Source: Apiotrichum sp. Y4204 (taxonomy: Eukaryota > Basidiomycota > Tremellomycetes > Trichosporonales > Trichosporonaceae). Taken from it: 27,500 bases of DNA. Below are positions 11,612 through 20,320 of the stretch, piece after piece. Within the stretch, counting starts at the first letter, position 1; every line of letters starts with the position of its first letter. Where the stretch lies: contig JAMYHL010000155.1 of assembly GCA_025531455.1 (NCBI GenBank), positions 1 to 27,500 of the forward strand, given 5' to 3'. The translations under genes were made by a program, and so were the position numbers. Under the pieces are notes generated by a model. It was not told the DNA's origin and ran no database searches. It saw nothing but the letters and a program-made list of their open reading frames with translations.

Positions 11612-11675
11612 CGGGGGGGGCACATGCGGGTGGGGCCGGGGGGCGGGCGGCTTGGGGGGGGGGGGGGCCGGGCGG
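11612..11675 (+). repeat. G-tract cluster with potential to form G-quadruplexes
   Basis: Several runs of three or more G lie within about 60 bases, including an uninterrupted run of 14 G at 11654-11667 and a run of 8 near 11613-11620. The spacing is compatible with intramolecular quadruplexes. It lies in a gene-free region about 0.9 kb upstream of the AP endonuclease gene. Run lengths may be affected by sequencing error. Confidence 0.75.
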
Positions 11676-12227
11676 TACGGTATGTCGCTGTACTACGTGA
11701 ATGATCGAAAGTGGTGGTATTCCCCGGGGGCGTTGTTGTACTAGGAAGCAAAAACGCCCCGCGGGCCCTGCCACGAGTCTGGTGCCTTGTAACTACATAG
11801 CTCGTTCCTGTGGGCACTAATCGCCACCTATGCCTCCCACCGATTCCTGATCTAACCAACGCACAGTTCCCCATCGTCAACAGCATGCTACATAGGCACG
11901 ACCCTCCACTCGTCCACATTGTTACCGATTGGCAACCACGCAGCTATGAGCATGATATCACACTGTGGCGAGCTCAACTTACGATGAAAATGATCCTGCT
12001 TGTGCCGTGAAAGTTCATCCCCACCCAAGCAAGGGTGGCATGGGCGCTGCCGTACGCCGTCCCTCCTTCGTTTGGTTACTCGCCGCGCAGGAATCTGGAT
12101 GACCCAATTGGGCATATGCACACGTCAAGACGTTGCCGTCTGTGAGCTGGCAGCAAACCGGTGCCCGTGCCCAATCAAGTATTGCCCCCAATGCGCCCGT
12201 TGAGGCGTCGGCCGATGACAACAAAAG

Positions 12228-12251
12228 AAAAAAAAAAAAAAAAAAAAAAAA
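12228..12251 (+). repeat. Run of 24 A
   Basis: An uninterrupted stretch of 24 A is preceded by ACAAAAG and followed by CGCGCCCGC. It could be the poly(A) tail of an old retro-inserted RNA or a simple homopolymer. The sequence before it was not recognised as a SINE, LINE or processed gene, and no flanking target duplication was seen. Confidence 0.85.
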
Positions 12252-12473
12252 CGCGCCCGCACAGACCTTTTATTTGACAGAACGGAAAGTGTCAATGCAG
12301 ATGATGGAGTCTGGACCCCACAGGGTATCGATTACTTACGCGATTCTTTGAAACGCAGGTAAACTCTCGGCGAATGACCCGTCTTGCCCTTGCCGGGCCG
12401 AATATTTCATTTTTCCTCTCATCTTCATGAAAAAAACCCGTCGAGGGTGAACAATCTTGGGCATCGCGATAGG

Positions 12474-12481
12474 TATATAAG
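12474..12481 (+). promoter_or_regulatory. TATA-like box upstream of the AP endonuclease gene
   Basis: TATATAAG lies about 100 bp before the ATG at 12578, a usual distance for a fungal core promoter with a short leader. The segment from 12512 to 12577 is pyrimidine-rich. The assignment rests on sequence and position. Confidence 0.5.
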
Positions 12482-12577
12482 TCCAGATATGAGCCGTTCC
12501 AAAGCACCCACCCAGCCCTTCTTTTTCCTCACTGCTCCTTCGCCCCGCAGAGCGCATCTTGCCGACCTTCAACTGCC

Positions 12578-14274
12578 ATGAGTGAGTCTTCAACAAGTCG
12601 ACGCTAATCCTACAGCTGTTGGTTCTCCGTCTTTGCGTCGCCCGTCAAATAGCGGCTTGCATCCCTCAGACCTCAAAATAGGGCTTCACCTGAGCTCTGA
12701 CGGTGGTTTGTGGTCTCTTATAAAGCGCCACATGCAAGTTCAAGTGTTGTTCGCATCTTTCCCGGCCGATATTCGCAACCTGCCAACGTGGCGCAATGGA
12801 GACAACAGTTCCAATGGAGACGGGGGCTACAAGGCTTCTTCCGCCGTTGACTTCTGCAAGAGCGCTAAGGAGAGGTTACCGCAGCTCAAGCCGATCCCAG
12901 TGCAAATGTTCATTGGCAACCCCAAACGGGCCAAAAAGCATGAAAAAGACACGCTTTGCCTTTCTGGCCTGTCTGACGAGGCTTGCGAAACATTCATCGA
13001 CACTGTCAACGGTGCGAACTGCGCCGTGCACGCGAGTCACGGCACAAACCTCCTGTCGACCTGGTGTCTAAGCTGCAAAGGCATCTGCCATGATACGACG
13101 CACAAGTATGTCTTTGAACGTCAAACAACACATTCACTGACACCTCACAGAACGAAAGCTCTCGCGGCTCTTGAAAGCCTTGAACGAGAAATGGACATTT
13201 GCCGACAGTTGAACACACGAACGCTATGTATCCAGTAAGTGTTCCTCGTGCATCGTCGTCCTGGCACGCCTGCAGCTTGCGCGCGACGCGGTCGCCCTCA
13301 CCCTTCCGCCTACGCTAACGCCAGTCTCGGAGGCTCCATCGACGAGTCTCTGGAGGTTAATATAGACCGGGCGGCGAGTGTGCTTGTCACTCTGCTGCAA
13401 CGGGTAGACGATGTTGAACTGGCCCTCGAGAATGCCACACGTTCCTGCGCTACACCGACCGAGCAGACAACAGGCACCTTTGCCCGCAGCGTTTGGGGCC
13501 TGTCGTCACTCAAAACGGTCATTGACAGAGTTAAGCAGCTCGATCCAGACAACGCGCCACGCCTGAAGGTTTGCGTTGACATTTGCCACGCGCACATTGC
13601 CCACTACGACTTGACGGAAACTGACGGTGTCGATGATATGCTACAGGACCTAGCGGCGTTGGGAGATCATGTGTCTGGCTTCCATGTCAGCAACAGCAAC
13701 GTAGCACATGGCCGCAAGTGTGACAGTCACATGAAGTAGGTCATGCCTTTGCGAGCGGCGAGCGGCGTTAACAGACAGCATTAGGCACGGTCTCATTCCG
13801 GACGTCGCATTCCGACGCATTCTCGGCCCGTATGCTCACCTGCCTATGTACTTGGAGACGCCAACTTACTCATCCGTCCGAGCGGCTCATGTTTCCCACG
13901 ACTTCGAATTGCAACGTCATGTGGTTGAGTGTATGATGCTCAAACACATCATCTCCGCTCCGCACGAGTGGGACGTGAAACCGTATCACGATAAAATCGA
14001 GATGATCGAAGCAAGGATCAATACATCTCCAATGAGCGACGAGGACCAATCGAAACACAAAGCCGGTAGAGCAGCGACGAACAGCAGGATATCTTCTGTG
14101 GTAAACGCCAGGAGAAGAGCCGGGAAAGAGTCCGCGAAAGAGCCGGGTGGCGGAAGTCGGAGTTCCGACGAGAAACGGAAGTCGGCCGATCAAGACCTTT
14201 TGGAACAAAATGCCCGGGAGGATCGTATAAGACTCGGAAAGCGCCCGTGCAATGGGCGCCGCTCAGCTAAATAA
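12578..14274 (+). CDS. AP endonuclease family 2 (endonuclease IV / Apn1 type)
   Basis: Exons 12578-12581, 12616-13105, 13151-13234, 13325-13735 and 13779-14274 encode 494 residues. Endonuclease IV is a TIM-barrel enzyme with three metal ions that nicks DNA 5' of abasic sites in base excision repair. All nine ligand positions of the bacterial enzyme have counterparts: H140 (HASH), H193 (HLGG), E228 (LEN), D278 and H281 (DICH), H313 (FHVS), D326 and H328 (DSH), E356 (LETP). Spacings match where expected (D-x2-H; 13 residues from H313 to D326). The barrel start is IGLHLSSDGG, and PVQMFIGNP matches the 'AFxLFxxNPRxW' strand. About 50 residues between these two blocks are not typical and may hide another intron. 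The C-terminus (about 375-494) is lysine/arginine-rich and could carry a nuclear signal. The first coding exon is only ATGA, supported by a GTGAGT donor, CTAAT branch site and TACAG acceptor. The protein is more divergent than ordinary Apn1. Confidence 0.85.
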
Positions 14275-14306
14275 GGGGGCGACAATGCATACATTACAGC
14301 CGTTAC

Positions 14307-15690
14307 TCAATAATGAGATGGCTCCAGGGTGTCGGGAACATCAAACCCGGCCCATCGGCGCATAGAGGATACGTCAATGACGCCCTCCGTTCCCTGTGCT
14401 ATGCTCTTGATGATTGCATCGGCAACGTGGTCGACGTGGACAGGGTGTGTCGCCAGGTTCTCTGCCGCACGACCGAGGAACGAGTCAGGTTTGAAGGGAG
14501 GTTCAAGTTGGAGACGATCGCGAAGGCCGGCGGTAAGCGACAATGCGAATGCAGGAAGGGTAGATAAGGGGCGCACATGAGCATTGTACATGAGGCCCGG
14601 ACGCATAATCACAGGATGAATATCGCTTCCGATGCATCGGCGTTCGATTTCAGCCTCGGCCTCACGCTTTGACGTGACGTATCGCTGAGGGACAAACGGA
14701 AGAATCGAGTTGGCGCATGACACGTAGACAAAGGACCGGAAAGAGCTAGAAGCAATGGCGGCAGGAGTGGCGGGAGTGGACAACATGGTGTCCAAGACGG
14801 TCAAGGCTGCTTATTAGCATCCACTAAAGAACGCCGGGAGTCACAGGTATCGGGAATCAGGAGGACAATGCTGGCATGGCTTTGGACAACGTGATCTGAT
14901 TGAAGCGTTGCCCATGAAGCGTTTGAATAGCAGAGGGCCACATCTCACCAGGGCACCCTTTATGACACTCACCACTGTCCTTATTCATTCCCTCATAGCC
15001 CATTCTCCGCTCCTGGGTCGTCTTCAAAGGATTGCCGTTCCCCGCGACGCCCCGAAGAAGGGCACGGGCGACGCCTACAACGTCGCCATCGCGCACGGCG
15101 CGCTTGTACCCGGTATCCTCAAGGAGGATACCAAGAGTATGAACAACTGAAGAGGAGGATGCGACGAGCTGGTCATATGTTGCTGGTTCGAAAGCGGACG
15201 CCCGATGCCACTCTACATCGTGCACCCATTTCGGAGTATGTCCCGCAGGCGTCTTGTACGGCGCCCCGGAAGAGCTAATGTTAGAACAGGCACAGTATTC
15301 TGTGATGCCAATAGAGCAAAGCGGGAAGGGGCGGAGCACGAGAATAAGAAGGCAGTTCGGAAAAGGCGGTGAGCCCGAATGGAATGAAGCGTGGACGAAG
15401 GTACGGCAATGAATGGAGTCGCTGGAGAACAGATCAAGGTAGGAAAGGACAGTAGTCATTGATCGCAAGCAGGTCGAGGTGGAGGATGACGGGACGCGCA
15501 ACTCACGACATGGAGGAGACGGACCAGCCTCTGGAGACGGCTGCCTTGCACACAGCGGACCCTGTGAGACGTCAGTCGCTGCTATTGGACGCGTGTCGAC
15601 TGGTAAGTGTGCGGGGGCACGCGGCCTCTCCATGTTGTGCTCACCAAGATAGCCATTCCCTCCGACGACGAGAAGACGAGGCACAGCCAT
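14307..15690 (-). CDS. COQ11: Coq11-like mitochondrial NAD(P)-binding atypical SDR
   Basis: Four minus-strand exons, 15645-15690, 15507-15561, 14973-15274 and 14307-14806, encode 300 residues. The introns are 83, 232 and 166 nt, longer than elsewhere in the window. The N-terminus is a Rossmann nucleotide-binding motif (RLLVVGGNGYLG, G10-x2-G13-x2-G16) followed by SAVCKAAVSRGWSVSSMS. Next come APYKTPAGHTPKWVHDVEW and VVHTLGILLED, then FVYVSCANSILP and an SDR-type Tyr/Lys pair (Y177-VTS-K181), then HPVIMRPGLMY and VHVDHVADAII. This order matches the yeast Coq11 (YLR290C)/NDUFA9-like group, which works in or regulates ubiquinone synthesis at the mitochondrial inner membrane. No long cleavable presequence is visible. 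It is tail to tail with the AP endonuclease gene and head to head with GET3. Confidence 0.85.
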
Positions 15691-16286
15691 GGTCGAGGTA
15701 GTTAAAATCGGTCGAGTGAGAAAAGCTTGAGATCTTGAGAGCTGTTTGAATCTTTGGCATGACGCTGTCAACGTCGAGTGGGGTGCGATGGATACATCCG
15801 AATGAGTCAGAGCTACCGTGGGAGCTTTGCGGTTTTGGTGGCATCATTTGCCTGCACAAACCCAGTACGAAGTGAATATATAACAGAGTGTATAGGCGCA
15901 ACGAGACAGAATAGTGCAGCGGGGTGGGTTTGTAATCGTGGTACCTCACAAAATTCCACCCATTTGATCCCGGCGGTGTTGAGGTCAAAGCCGGGTCCGG
16001 GGTCTCCGCATGGAAGCACGTGGATTCAGTAGAGCTCGATTTCCATGTTTCCATCTTGCAACTCCTTACGCCCGGGGGCGCGTCGACAACCGCGACTCGT
16101 CACCACCAACAACCGAACAACCTCCCTCTCACTCTCACTCTCCTCTCCCCACTTTCCATCGACTCTCGTCTCGCTCTCCACCTTTTGTTATCAGCAGCTG
16201 GCTAGTATACGTCCGGCCGTTAGCTCCTAAACTCCCTTACTCGCAATACGCCCTTGACCCCATACAGTGCGCGCCTACCGGTCATC
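15691..16286. promoter_or_regulatory. Divergent promoter between the COQ11-like gene and GET3
   Basis: These 596 bp separate two start codons that face away from each other. An AT-rich TATA-like stretch (GAATATATAAC, about 15874-15884) lies about 190 bp from the COQ11-like start. A CT-rich tract at about 16118-16185 immediately precedes GET3 and is probably its leader. There is no sign of a third gene. Confidence 0.6.
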
Positions 16287-17797
16287 ATGTCCGACGATTT
16301 CGAGCCTCTCGACCCCTCGCTGCAGAACATTCTCGATCAGAAGAGCCTCAAGTGGATCTTCTGTGGTGAGTTTTATTTTCACTGCAGAATGGCTGCAAGG
16401 CGGGTAGGGCCAGGGGGAAAAGCAGAGGGGGTGTTCAGGTGCTGACCTGTGGCCGTCCTCGCCAAGTGTGCAATCGAGCCATGGTTTTCACACGTGGCTC
16501 GGGAGACTTGGCTGCATGCTATGGCCCACAGGACGTCGGGTTATGTAGAGAATTGCGGTCATGTGGACCTCGCCCCCCTGCGTGATGCCTCCTCGTTTGC
16601 GTCGCGCGTTATCGCATATGCTAAACCATAGGTGGAAAGGGTGGTGTCGGAAAGACGACGACTTCGTGCTCGCTCGCCGTCCAGCTTGCCGCTGTCCGCG
16701 AGAGCGTTCTCCTCATTGTAGGTCTCTCTTGTCTAGCCGACATCTCCCTCACTACGTTGCACCACTCGCTGACTACTCAGTCTACCGACCCCGCCCACAA
16801 CCTCTCCGACGCCTTCTCCCAGAAGTTCGGCAAGGATGCCACCAAAGTCAATGGCTTTGACAACCTGTACGCAATGGAGATTGACCCCAACTCGAGCCTA
16901 CAAGAGATGATTGAGTCCTGTACGTGGCTATGTGATGTCGAACGCTGACATTTCAGCGGACGCGTCTGGGGGCATGGGCGGCATGATGCAGGACCTGGCG
17001 TTTGCGATTCCTGGTGTTGACGAGGCTATGGGCTTTGCAGAAATCATGAAGTGAGTTTCGGGTCTTTCCCAATAGAAGCTGACAAGCAGACATGTCAAAT
17101 CCATGGAGTTCTCGGTTATTGTTTTCGATACCGCGCCCACTGGCCACACCCTCCGTTTCCTCTCCTTCCCATCTGTCCTTGAGAAGGCACTCGGGAAGCT
17201 GTCACAGCTCAGTGGGCGCTTTGGACCCATGCTTCAGCAGGTGCGTGCAATGAATGGGTAACGGTCCCTGGTTGCTGACCAGCAGATGTCGTCCATGTTT
17301 GGTGGAGGTGCACCACAAGAGGATATGTTTGCCAAATTGGAGCAGATGCGCGAAATCATCACCGAGGTCAACACCCAGTTCAAGGACCCTGTGAGTGGTG
17401 GTGTGACAAAGTCATGGTTTTAACTGTCTCCGTTCGGGATTCTTCTTTCAACAGCTGACACTTCCTCCAGGAGCTCACCACCTTCGTTTGCGTCTGCATC
17501 TCCGAATTCCTCTCGTTGTACGAGACTGAGCGCCTCATTCAGGAGCTCACCAAGTACGAAATTGATACGCACAACATTGTGGTCAACCAGCTGCTGTTCC
17601 CCAAGAAGGGCGACAACTGCCAGCAGTGCTCGGTCCGGTATAAGATGCAGCAAAAGTATCTCAAGGAGGCGTATGACCTATACGAGGACACGTTCCACAT
17701 TGTCAAGCTGCCCCTTCTTACGGAGGAGGTCCGCGGCGTAGACAAGCTCAAGGAGTTTAGCAAGATGCTCATCGACCCGTATGTTCCTGCCCAGTAA
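16287..17797 (+). CDS. GET3: Get3/TRC40 ATPase for tail-anchored protein targeting
   Basis: Seven exons, 16287-16365, 16632-16717, 16781-16919, 16957-17050, 17090-17240, 17286-17390 and 17471-17797, encode 326 residues, the usual size. Get3 is a homodimeric cytosolic ATPase that carries tail-anchored proteins to the Get1/Get2 receptor at the ER. Signature elements: deviant P-loop [11 protein letters not shown] (residues 27-37, built across the first splice), switch [13 protein letters not shown] with catalytic D58, switch [14 protein letters not shown] (146-157), and the dimer zinc motif C268-QQ-C271. Methionine-rich helices of the client groove are present ([15 protein letters not shown]). 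Every intron falls at a point where phase and motif agree. Introns 3 and 4 are 37 and 39 nt; intron 1 is 266 nt. At intron 5 an alternative acceptor 3 nt upstream would add one Gln. No defect is seen. Confidence 0.97.
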
Positions 17798-18286
17798 TTC
17801 CGTATTCGGCTGTGTACATTGTATAGCCTAAGACGCACCGCCAGCTCCTTGAGTAGATGATAGATGAGTGACCGAGGGATGCACATGTATGCGGGATCTT
17901 CAGATCAATGGCCATAGGATAGGAGCCAGTCGTGTAAGTGAGGACGGCCGGTTGTGCTGATGTTCACCCTGTGTAGACTTTAGCATCTGACGAACCATGC
18001 GACTTCATCTGTCCAAAACGGTCACACAGCGTTCATGGAGCGCTTCAGAGCTTAATGTGGAGTAGGTGTGCATAGCAGGATAACAGCATCTTTCAATAAG
18101 ATCCCGTTGGCGGTGCACAGACCATACGACAAGCATGGATGTGCACAAGGGGATAGTGGATCAAAACTCCAGATGAGCCCTCACAGCAGATGTTCCGACA
18201 GATGTTCCGACTCCTTCCGTTCAAGGTCCATACCGCACGAAGAGCTTGTCTTAGATTTTGTAAAGACCCACGCACACAGCGCCCGT
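17798..18286. other. Convergent intergenic region after GET3
   Basis: This is the 3' region shared by GET3 (+) and the DUF7704-like gene (-). CATTGTATAG at 17817-17826, 20 bp after the GET3 stop, resembles the element found after POP4. A perfect 12-bp tandem duplication (CAGATGTTCCGA) lies at 18187-18210. No gene is seen. Confidence 0.55.
18187..18210 (+). repeat. Perfect 12-bp tandem duplication
   Basis: CAGATGTTCCGA occurs twice back to back (18187-18198 and 18199-18210). It is a recent slippage-type duplication in non-coding DNA. Confidence 0.85.
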
Positions 18287-19167
18287 TTATTCAGCCTTCC
18301 TACGACCCCTCTTAGCCTGCAGCTGGGCCGCTGTGCGTCGTCCAACACCTGCTAGCCATGAGCAACTGAGAATCAGTCAGCTGGGCTAACGGGCGATATT
18401 ACACTCTAACTCACCGCATTACAAAGAGCAGGAAGGTGATATCGACATTGCCGTGGATTAGGGTTGACCAGCGCTGGGGGTGAAAAAGGAGGTCACGGGG
18501 GAGTGGCTTGATGGTGACAAGGATGCTGCGTGTTAGTGGGTGACGGGTGCGCTGGGGAGGAGTAAACGGATGATGTTCTACGACGTGGGTGGGCGTGGTT
18601 TCCCTTCAACGCCAGACTGCAGGGACTCACTGAGTAACCTGCCGTCAGAAACACATCGGAATCTTCTGCACTCACGTCAGCGACTGCGAGAGGAACGAGG
18701 AGGTTCCGCATGAGCTTTTCCTGCAGCACAACGTCGGTCACGGTCCACTTGAAAACTGGAAGCAGAAAGAGAGACACTAGCGCGAGGACGAGAAAGCCTG
18801 AAGTCAGCGATGCTGGAGCAGAGGCAGCCGCGAATGGAGGTTAGGGCATTGACGATGGACGGATATGCAAATGAAAGAAAGTGCAGCATACAACACGCTT
18901 CAACGTCTCAACTTTGCATCCCCCGCCCACGACTCACAATTGCCCAACCCGGAGACAAGCATCTCGCCGCGCACGGTGGCGCCCATTGTGGCAGTGAAAG
19001 CCTCAACGCCTGTCGGCAGCATGTCTTCCGCATATACTTGCGGGCGAAAGATCGCGTAGGCCGCGCCGCTAATAGAACATGTCTAGTGTGAGCGAACGCA
19101 GCGGTGGAAAACACACCGTCTCTATGAGCCAGAAAAAGTAGAAATAGGGTGCGGGAATTGTGTCCAT
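18287..19167 (-). CDS. DUF7704-like small four-helix membrane protein
   Basis: Six minus-strand exons, 19115-19167, 18938-19068, 18676-18797, 18631-18638, 18415-18525 and 18287-18365, encode 167 residues. The protein starts MDTIPAPYFYFFWLIETVGA, continues AAYAIFRPQVYAEDMLP and then LGNCFLVLALVSLFLLPVF. Next is NLLVPLAVADVTHILVTI, and the end is NVDITFLLFVMRCSWLAGVG with a basic tail. Hydrophobic helices lie at about residues 5-25, 62-78, 91-111 and 130-148. The arrangement (entry 'P..Y...EP/ET', 'LxNxxLLLAL', 'ADxxHI', and a final 'F..R..WLAGVG') matches fungal integral membrane proteins grouped as DUF7704. The function is unknown. An 8-nt micro-exon (GTTACTCA, minus strand) is required: it is the only choice seen that restores phase and the ADVTHI motif. 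Donor choice for the first intron (GTGTTT) is the weakest point. Confidence 0.75.
18631..18638 (-). other. 8-nt micro-exon of the DUF7704-like gene
   Basis: On the minus strand, ...GACGGCAG|GTTACTCA|GTGAGT. It is flanked by a 37-nt intron (18639-18675, GTGAGT donor, CTGAC branch site) and a 105-nt intron (18526-18630). It supplies Val-Thr and two bases of His, joining ...LAVAD to ILVTIK. Skipping it shifts the frame and soon hits a stop. Confidence 0.75.
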
Positions 19168-19891
19168 TGTGTCTCGATCACGCTGACGATGGACGAGTGT
19201 GCTTTTACAGAAAGTTCTTGAGATGGTGGGGGAAGTGACAGTGACGTTTCGCATGACGTTGTTCACGAGGTCCTTCATCGTTTGCCCATGGGGCGTGGCA
19301 ACTACGTAACTACGTGACTGGTTCTGTGGCTGACACGCGTACACCGCGTTGTTCGATCAAGCCAATGACGACAGGTGTAATTGGCCACCAAAGGGTCAAA
19401 TCCGCCACCCAAGATCAGTACATTTCTTGTTGCACACGTTGCAGACAGAACAAACATAGAGACTGCACTGAATACATGGCTAACCCGAGTACAACGGGGT
19501 GTATCAAACAGGGGTGGAACGATGGTGGTGGGTACAAATGTAAGAGAACTTTGGAGTGCACGGAACGCGCCTGTCTCCATTTTCGCGTTGGAATCATCAC
19601 AGGTGTATGGGATGGGCGGGCGCAGAATTAGAAGGAGGTCGTGAGGTGTTGACGGGGTGCGCAGTATGTTCAGCATAGTTGGCGTACGTCGTGCCATGTT
19701 GGCGAGGGTGTTATGTGGGGTTGATTGGGCGCGGGTGTTGATGAGAGTGTGCGGTGGGACCAGCTGTACAGAAGCCGTTTTAGGCAGACAAATGTCTCTT
19801 AACGAGTTTACGAGCGAAAGTGAATGGTGAAGTGGAAGAGTGACAAAACTACTGTCAGACCGGTCGCGCAACCCCAGCATCAAAATGAAAC
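19168..19891. other. Intergenic region between two minus-strand genes
   Basis: This should hold the promoter of the DUF7704-like gene. A long minus-strand open frame (19302-19895) exists, but it opens with GTG inside a GTGAGT donor-like site, lacks family motifs and reads like low-information sequence, so I do not call it a gene. Confidence 0.45.
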
Positions 19892-20320
19892 TCACGTTGA
19901 AGCCGATGGCGACTTGGCGCGCCTAGGCAGGTTGCTTGGTGCTGTTTCGTCTTGTTCGGGCCGCTGCTCACATGGATGAGACGGCCCTACTATGCAGCTT
20001 GCTCACGGCTTCTGAAGTTGCGCAGGGACTTCAGTGGCATGATGATTGTTGAGCATCCCATCTTCGAATCCGCGGCGCTCTTCATCGGCACGTCGAGCAG
20101 CCTTCTGGAGTTCGGCAAGGGCAGCCTCGGACGTGATCTCCTCAGAGGGCGGAGGACGTGTGCTCATCTCGCGGAGGGCATCGAAAGCATCCTGCTCGGA
20201 AGAGGGAGGCTGTGGTCCGGTGCCGTTTTGATTGCGGAGCATGAGCCTGCAGAGGCCGCGGGACGCCGATGGAGAAGGCCAGGCAGCGCGGGCGATTGGG
20301 CGAGCGATGGGGAGAATCAT
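19892..20320 (-). CDS. Small hypothetical protein with mitochondrial-type presequence
   Basis: Two minus-strand exons, 20007-20320 and 19892-19922, encode 114 residues. If the intron (GTGAGC donor, CTAG acceptor, 84 nt) is not used, the frame stops at 20003-20005 after 105 residues. The N-terminus MILPIARPIARAAWPSPSAS then RGLCRLMLRN has Arg but no acidic residues and looks like a cleavable mitochondrial targeting sequence. The mature part is short and charged: a Pro-rich linker, then a predicted helix EAALAELQKAARRADEERRG followed by FEDGML. I do not recognise the family. The frame stays open upstream to 20629, but that part is His/Thr-rich and codon-poor, so ATG 20320 is preferred. Confidence 0.55.

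Larger units (their letters stand above)
8708..12577. other. 3.9-kb gene-poor intergenic region with repeats
   Basis: I looked for coding exons on both strands and found none with family motifs. The open frames are short, Arg/Cys/Ser-rich and do not splice together. Structure seen: an imperfect ~32-bp direct repeat (9059-9090 and 9141-9172); a ~20-bp-spaced AGCGGAGYGCC repeat (9506-9598); an AT-richer patch with A- and T-tracts at about 11215-11400 containing CGAAAATTTCG; a G-tract cluster (11612-11675); a run of 24 A (12228-12251); and a TATA-like box before the next gene. It may be decayed mobile DNA, but there are no terminal repeats, polymerase or transposase motifs to show it. Confidence 0.55.

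Noticed and set aside
11596..11919. Pro-rich open frame on the minus strand
   Set aside because: It is generated by the G-tract cluster read as CCC codons.
19302..19895. Open frame of 197 codons on the minus strand
   Set aside because: It begins with a GTG inside a donor-like GTGAGT, has no family motif, contains an internal near-repeat (CTRVSH twice) and reads like non-coding sequence.
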